Assembly (NCBI GenBank): GCA_938004235.1
Contig: CALKWL010000040.1
Location: 1 to 8,774 of the forward strand
DNA length: 8,774 nt
Source: an uncultured Gammaproteobacteria bacterium
GTDB lineage: Bacteria > Pseudomonadota > Gammaproteobacteria > Halothiobacillales > Halothiobacillaceae
Direction of reading: 5' to 3'
Part shown: piece by piece, positions 5,303-8,774 of the stretch
How positions within the stretch are numbered: position 1 is the stretch's first letter
How the letters are laid out: the number at the start of each line of letters is the position of its first letter
The notes under the pieces: model-generated
The model's input: the letters and a program-made list of their open reading frames with translations, nothing else
Databases searched by the model: none
Told to the model about the DNA's origin: nothing
Translations under genes and position numbers: made by a program

Positions 5303-6226
5303 ATGAATACAACACTTGCCAGCATCGAACCGGCGGTTATTCCAGGCGTTTTATATGTGGTGGCGACGCCCATCGGGAATCTCGGTGACTGGAGCCTGCG
5401 CGCTCGCGAGGTTTTGTCCGCGGTGGACGTGATTGCCGCTGAGGATACGCGCCATAGTCGTCCTCTGCTGCATCATTTCGGTATTACGACGCCCTTGCTG
5501 GCGCTGCACGCGCATAACGAGCACGAGCGGGTGGGTGATTTGGTTCAGCGTCTGCTGGCGGGGGAGTCGTTGGCTTTGATTAGCGACGCTGGAACGCCGT
5601 TAGTGAGTGATCCGGGGTATCCGTTGGTGCGTGCGGCTTTGCAGGCTGGGGTGCGTGTTTCGCCAATTCCCGGGGCGAGCGCCGCCATGGCCGCATTATC
5701 GGTCTGTGGCCTGCCAAGCGACCGTTTTGTGTTTGAGGGTTTTTTGCCCGCGCGCGCTTCGGCGCGGCGTGCGCGTTTGCAGGCGCTTGAGCCTGAAACC
5801 CGCACGCTGATTTTTTTTGAGGCGCCGCATCGCTTGCTGGAGTGTTTGCGGGATATGGCGCAGGTGATGGGGGGAACGCGTGAGGCGGCTTTGGCGCGGG
5901 AGCTGACCAAGACCTTTGAAACGGTGCGCATGGCGCCGCTGGATGAGTTGGCGGCCTGGGTGGAGGCGGACAAGGATCAGCAGCGCGGCGAAAGCGTGGT
6001 TTTGCTGCGCGGTCGTGAGCCTGAAGACGTGCCGGAGTGCATGGGGGTGCGTGCCGAATCTCTGCTGGATAGTCTGCTCAAGCACGGCGTTTCGGTTAAG
6101 TCTGCGGCTGCGATTACCGAGGAGATTTTGGGCGGGCGTAAAAAAGCGTATTACCAGTATGCGCTGGATACTCAGGCCGCAATGAAGCAGGGGAACGAGC
6201 AGGGGGATGAAAAAGTTCATTCATGA
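5303..6226 (+). CDS. rsmI: RsmI, 16S rRNA (cytidine1402-2'-O)-methyltransferase
   Basis: RsmI uses S-adenosylmethionine to 2'-O-methylate C1402 in the 16S rRNA decoding centre. The 307-residue product is a full-length tetrapyrrole-methylase-fold enzyme: LYVVATPIGNLGD (17-29), AEDTR (46-50), SDAGTPLVSDPG (94-105), PIPGASA (121-127), FEGFLP (144-149), FFEAPHR (171-177) and ARELTKTFE (198-206). The C-terminal helical tail carries SAAAITEEILGGRKKAYYQYAL (267-287 region). The frame is open back to 5042, but that stretch is the palindromic element. ATG 5303 gives the normal N-terminus and follows AAGGA (5286-5290) at a rather long 12-nt spacing. It is divergent from lpoA, the conserved arrangement. 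No T-tract terminator is seen directly after the stop. Confidence 0.97.
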   Translation: MNTTLASIEPAVIPGVLYVVATPIGNLGDWSLRAREVLSAVDVIAAEDTRHSRPLLHHFGITTPLLALHAHNEHERVGDLVQRLLAGESLALISDAGTPLVSDPGYPLVRAALQAGVRVSPIPGASAAMAALSVCGLPSDRFVFEGFLPARASARRARLQALEPETRTLIFFEAPHRLLECLRDMAQVMGGTREAALARELTKTFETVRMAPLDELAAWVEADKDQQRGESVVLLRGREPEDVPECMGVRAESLLDSLLKHGVSVKSAAAITEEILGGRKKAYYQYALDTQAAMKQGNEQGDEKVHS

Positions 6227-6318
6227 GTGTTTAGCCGCTCAAGTTCGACAAACCGCTAAGCTCAATTTAATAAAATCAATAGGTTATGCGGTTATCTTGT
6301 GTGCGAAACATCCATGTT

Positions 6319-6402
6319 ATTGATACGGCACAGAGAATTTTTGAATCCGACGTGTGTTGGAAGCGCAATTGCGGTCGGTCAGTTTCGGAGCGCCGTATCA
6401 AT
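6319..6402. repeat. 84-bp segment bounded by 11-bp perfect inverted repeats
   Basis: ATTGATACGGC (6319-6329) and GCCGTATCAAT (6392-6402) are exact inverted repeats between the convergent rsmI and hns-like genes. Inside is a 10-base palindrome CGCAATTGCG (6364-6373). No coding signal is seen in 6227-6412. It may be a long-range transcript-end structure or a tiny mobile remnant; I see no convincing flanking duplication. Confidence 0.5.
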
Positions 6403-6412
6403 CGCAGAGCAT

Positions 6413-6435
6413 AAAAAACCCCGCCGTAGCGGGGG
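6413..6435 (-). terminator. Rho-independent terminator of the H-NS-like gene
   Basis: On the minus strand, CCCCGC pairs with GCGGGG around TACG (6419-6434) and is followed directly by six T (complement of 6413-6418). It lies 30 nt past the stop at 6465. On the plus strand the same stem lacks a T-run, so it would serve rsmI poorly. Confidence 0.9.
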
Positions 6436-6464
6436 TATATTGCAAAACGCGCCTTGAGCGGAAA

Positions 6465-6812
6465 TTACGCGATCAGGAAGTCTTCCAGGTTGGCGCCCTG
6501 GGCAATGGCTTCACGCAACCATACCGGCTTTTGGCCGCGACCTGTCCATGTGTTGCCGTGCTCATCACGATATTTCGGTGCAACCTTGCTCGTGGTTTTG
6601 GTTTCTGTGGCCAGGCCGCGCTTAGCGGGTTTATCCAGACCGAGAAGCTCATTGACGCTTACGCCCAAAGACGCTGCGGTTTGCTCAACCTGCTTGCGCA
6701 GGATGTCGGCGGTTTCTACTTTCTTATGGCGGATAGTCGCCTCGGCGCGAGATACCAGTGCGGTGAGTTGTTCGATGGAGTATTGATTCAAATCGATGGT
6801 TTCAAGGTTCAT
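6465..6812 (-). CDS. H-NS-family nucleoid protein
   Basis: A 115-residue histone-like protein that binds AT-rich DNA and typically silences or bridges it. An N-terminal coiled-coil-prone oligomerisation region (about 5-58) is followed by a basic linker (61-78). The C-terminal DNA-binding motif is YRDEHGNTWTGRGQKPVWL (81-99), the Pfam H-NS histone signature T-W-T-G-R-G with an AT-hook-like loop; here the loop is RGQKP, with Gln where many homologues have Arg. Start ATG 6812 has a strong AAGGAG (complement of 6819-6824) 6 nt upstream. It is a single-gene unit with its own terminator and an AT-rich leader, which suggests autoregulation (inference). I give no symbol because several H-NS paralogue names exist for this type. 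Confidence 0.93.
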   Translation of the reverse strand: MNLETIDLNQYSIEQLTALVSRAEATIRHKKVETADILRKQVEQTAASLGVSVNELLGLDKPAKRGLATETKTTSKVAPKYRDEHGNTWTGRGQKPVWLREAIAQGANLEDFLIA

Positions 6813-6824
6813 AAGAATCTCCTT

Positions 6825-6910
6825 ATGTGTGTTGTTTTAGGTTTGTTTTCGAAGCGGTTGGATTCTAGGTTAAAACACAAATCAATAAAAGCATTTTTTA
6901 TCGTGAAAAC
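6825..6910 (-). promoter_or_regulatory. AT-rich leader of the H-NS-like gene with weak promoter candidate
   Basis: This gap between two minus-strand genes is much richer in A+T than the coding DNA. A -10-like TAGAAT (complement of 6862-6867) has only a poor -35 (TTTTAT) at 17-bp spacing. The A+T tracts would suit H-NS autobinding. No terminator for the upstream TPR gene is evident here. Confidence 0.35.
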
Positions 6911-8104
6911 TCATTTGATATTTTCTTTGTCAAATAACCAGGCCGATGTTCCCAACATGGTTTCGATGTGTTTTAACATGCGCTGAACAACATCATCTTC
7001 CCTGCGCAGCTTTTCATGTTCCATCCAGGCGACGATTTCAGTTTCATGTACTCCTTGCAGGCGAGCGCAAGTAAATAAATGCGATAAAGCCAGGCGTTTG
7101 AGACGTGCTTGTCTTGGAATATCTAGGGACAGCTTTTCATCCGGTACGCTTTCGATCGCGGCCCAGACAGCTGCGGCCAAAAGGCTTGCATCCGTATCGG
7201 TTTTTTGGTCTTCGCGCATGAATAGCCAGGCGTGGGCGTTGATGAGTCCTTCAAAGTCATAAGTGGAGGAAAGCATGAGCCATACAGCCTGCCACATCGT
7301 TTCGCGCTGGTTTTCACTGCGTGCGATCTGAAACAGGGTCTTTGAGAGCTCGGAGCGCATACCTGCTTGCGCCAGCACGTCCAGCGCCTCGCGTCGCAAG
7401 CTCATTTCCATGACGGGATTTTCGCCCTCACGCGCAAGCTCCGCAAGCTGGAGTAGGGCGCGTGCCGCGTATTCGCTGAAGGCTTTAGCGTTTTCGGGGG
7501 CGCGTGCAAACGCGAGTATATCCAGCCAGTGTTCACTGGACTGCGGCGCGTCGCCCAGTTCATGCGTTCGCTTGGCCAGTTGGATTTTGCAGCGGATATA
7601 GCTTTGCATGTCGTTGGCGGCGCGCAGTTGTTCGGCGGCGCGCTCAAGGCTCTGGATGGCGCGCAACGCCTGTCCTTGCGCGTGCTGCATGTTCGAGAGC
7701 TGTTCCAGCATATCGCCGCGCATGGCAGCGTTCTCGGCCTCCCCAAGGGTTTGCAACGCTTGCTCAAGATGGGTCATGGCGCTTGCACTCTCGCCGAGAG
7801 CGTGTTCAGCGAGCGCCAAGGTGTGCAGCAAGGCGGCATCACGGCCTGCCCGCAATGCCTGTTGGGCGACCTCGCGAGCCTCTGCATGACGCTGCTCGTT
7901 TAGCAGCCGGTAACTCAGGTGATCGGCGACTTCGAATAGACGCTCTTGAGCGACGGCATCTGCCGCAGCTTCAGACCAGGCGAGCATCATCTGCTCGAAC
8001 AGCCTGCGCTGTTGGGTTTCGTCCAGATGACCCGAACGTAACGCTTCGAGTGAGACAGTCTCATGGTGAGCGGGGTTGTTGGATGGAGACATGGGTGAGC
8101 TCAT
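6911..8104 (-). CDS. TPR-like helical repeat protein of unknown function
   Basis: A 397-residue, almost wholly alpha-helical, Leu/Ala/Glu-rich protein with no signal peptide or membrane span, so probably cytoplasmic. TPR-like helix pairs are visible at about 58-88 (LSYRLLNEQRHAEAREVAQQAL), 92-120 (LHTLALAEHALGESASAMTHL), 132-162 (LEQLSNMQHAQGQALRAIQSL) and 212-245. The C-terminal third changes character, with WQAVWLMLSSTYDFEGLINA (271-290) and HAWLF (291-295), and is not obviously TPR. I do not recognise an orthologous family or any catalytic motif. ATG 8104 is preceded by AAGG at about 8 nt; the ATG four codons later is a weaker alternative. It is upstream of, and co-directional with, the H-NS-like gene and divergent from the protease. 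A scaffold role is only inferred. Confidence 0.82.
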   Translation of the reverse strand: MSSPMSPSNNPAHHETVSLEALRSGHLDETQQRRLFEQMMLAWSEAAADAVAQERLFEVADHLSYRLLNEQRHAEAREVAQQALRAGRDAALLHTLALAEHALGESASAMTHLEQALQTLGEAENAAMRGDMLEQLSNMQHAQGQALRAIQSLERAAEQLRAANDMQSYIRCKIQLAKRTHELGDAPQSSEHWLDILAFARAPENAKAFSEYAARALLQLAELAREGENPVMEMSLRREALDVLAQAGMRSELSKTLFQIARSENQRETMWQAVWLMLSSTYDFEGLINAHAWLFMREDQKTDTDASLLAAAVWAAIESVPDEKLSLDIPRQARLKRLALSHLFTCARLQGVHETEIVAWMEHEKLRREDDVVQRMLKHIETMLGTSAWLFDKENIK

Positions 8105-8177
8105 GAGTGATGACCTTGAAACATGAATGGGCGCCTGGCGAGCCTTGGGCTTGGAATATTCTGCAATCGTCCCTAGC

Positions 8178-8348
8178 CTAGTAGCCTGTCAGATTTGAGA
8201 TGTTCTGGCTGCAAAAGCCGCCGACCGGTGCATATTTCGCCGATTTTTTAGCCAATACTCCCTGCTATTGCCGAAAAAATCGTCAAAATCTGTTCTCGGT
8301 CGGCGACTTTTTCGCTTCAGACGCTCAAATCTGACAGGCTGCTAGGCA
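8178..8348. repeat. Long palindromic element, copy 2 (TPR/protease divergent gap)
   Basis: A 171-bp element like copy 1. Outer arms 8180-8199 and 8324-8343 pair along their whole length with one G-T. The inner stem 8239-8257 with 8266-8284 surrounds a short loop. A middle section also pairs (GCCGACCG at 8219-8226 with CGGTCGGC at 8297-8304). Compared with copy 1, several stem columns have changed on both sides so that pairing is kept. It occupies half of the 341-bp gap 8105-8445; the remainder holds a small CCTGC/GCAGG hairpin (8392-8406) and no convincing promoter that I can identify. Confidence 0.87.
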
Positions 8349-8445
8349 ATGCGCCGTTAGCCCAACATGGTAGCATCACGCGCCTTGTGAGCCTGCGTTA
8401 TGCAGGTCGCTTCCAGTTTCAGACCCCATACCGAGAATTTAATTA

Positions 8446-8774
8446 ATGAATGCGATTCCTGATCATCATTCCGCCTTTGTATTCAAGCGCCGTCAATGGA
8501 TTGAGGCCTTACAGCTGCATGTCGATGAATTCGAGCATCCAGCAACCGGAGCGCAGCATATTCACCTTGCGGCGCAGGATGATAACAATGTATTTCTTGT
8601 GGGTTTGCGCACGGTGCCGCAGGACTCGACCGGGGTGGCGCATATTCTTGAGCATACGGTGTTATGCGGCAGCGAACGTTTTCCGGTGCGTGACCCGTTT
8701 TTCATGATGACGCGGCGCTCGCTGAATACCTTCATGAACGCATTTACGTCAAGTGATTGGACGGCTTATCCCTT
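8446..8774 (+). CDS. M16C (PreP/insulinase-like) zinc metalloprotease, N-terminal part
   Basis: The first 109 codons of a large peptidase; the window ends inside the gene. The inverted zinc motif HxxEH is present as HILEH (H66, E69, H70) within GVAHILEHTVLCGSERFP (63-80), followed by VRDPFF (81-86), RRSLNTFMNAFTSSDWTAYP (90-109). This is the hallmark N-terminus of M16C presequence-protease-type enzymes (full length usually about 970-1000 residues), which form a closed chamber that degrades short peptides. No signal peptide is present. ATG 8446 was chosen because it gives the family N-terminus; a weak GAGAA (8433-8437) precedes it. The overlapping frame from 8450 is spurious. It is divergent from the TPR gene across palindrome copy 2. 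Confidence 0.95.
   Translation, partial: MNAIPDHHSAFVFKRRQWIEALQLHVDEFEHPATGAQHIHLAAQDDNNVFLVGLRTVPQDSTGVAHILEHTVLCGSERFPVRDPFFMMTRRSLNTFMNAFTSSDWTAYP

Noticed and set aside
7504..8106. A 200-codon plus-strand frame over the TPR gene.
   Set aside because: It is Arg/Ala/Cys-rich antisense translation. The minus-strand frame has coherent helical repeats and a Shine-Dalgarno.
8446..8774. Frameshift or pseudogene at the protease because no complete frame exists.
   Set aside because: The frame is open and motif-perfect to the last base; it is simply cut by the window end.

Overview
The window looks like a core-chromosome segment of a gammaproteobacterium. The evidence is the lpoA-yraN-diaA-type block divergent from rsmI (the E. 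coli yra neighbourhood), a lipoprotein activator of penicillin-binding proteins, and an H-NS-family nucleoid protein. Coding DNA is GC-rich, while the H-NS leader is AT-rich. I cannot name the genus. The left edge is the end of an assembled contig: bases 1-45 are Illumina P5 adapter, joined in frame to a truncated gene.

Layout. Bases 46-468 (-) hold the N-terminal half of a YpjD/CcsA-like membrane protein. Bases 651-5005 (-) form a co-directional block read right to left: lpoA, yraN (stop and start overlap), a divergent SIS-domain DiaA/GmhA-like gene, and a GlcD/D-lactate-dehydrogenase-type FAD oxidase whose start overlaps the SIS stop (TGATG). Bases 5303-6226 (+) encode rsmI, divergent from lpoA. 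Convergent to it at 6465-6812 (-) is a small H-NS-like protein with a clear terminator. Upstream of that on the same strand is an unassigned TPR-like helical protein (6911-8104). Divergent from it, an M16C PreP-like metalloprotease starts at 8446 and runs off the window.

The genes mostly do housekeeping: envelope growth (LpoA), ribosome decoding-centre methylation (RsmI), replication-timing-type SIS protein, respiratory 2-hydroxyacid oxidation, nucleoid structure and proteolysis. They do not form one pathway, and I see no defence or mobile-gene cluster.

The unusual content is intergenic. (1) Two diverged copies of a ~170-bp, almost fully palindromic element lie at 5090-5257 and 8178-8348, each between divergent genes. 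Base-pair changes between the copies are compensated in both stems. (2) The two long gaps in the minus-strand block (469-650 and 2615-2783) are packed with short hairpins. Several present GGA in the loop on the transcript strand, and one matches the CsrA/RsmA selected consensus at 11 of 12 positions. (3) A related GCTGAAAAA/TTTTTCAGC hairpin sits 20-21 nt before the start codon in both gaps.
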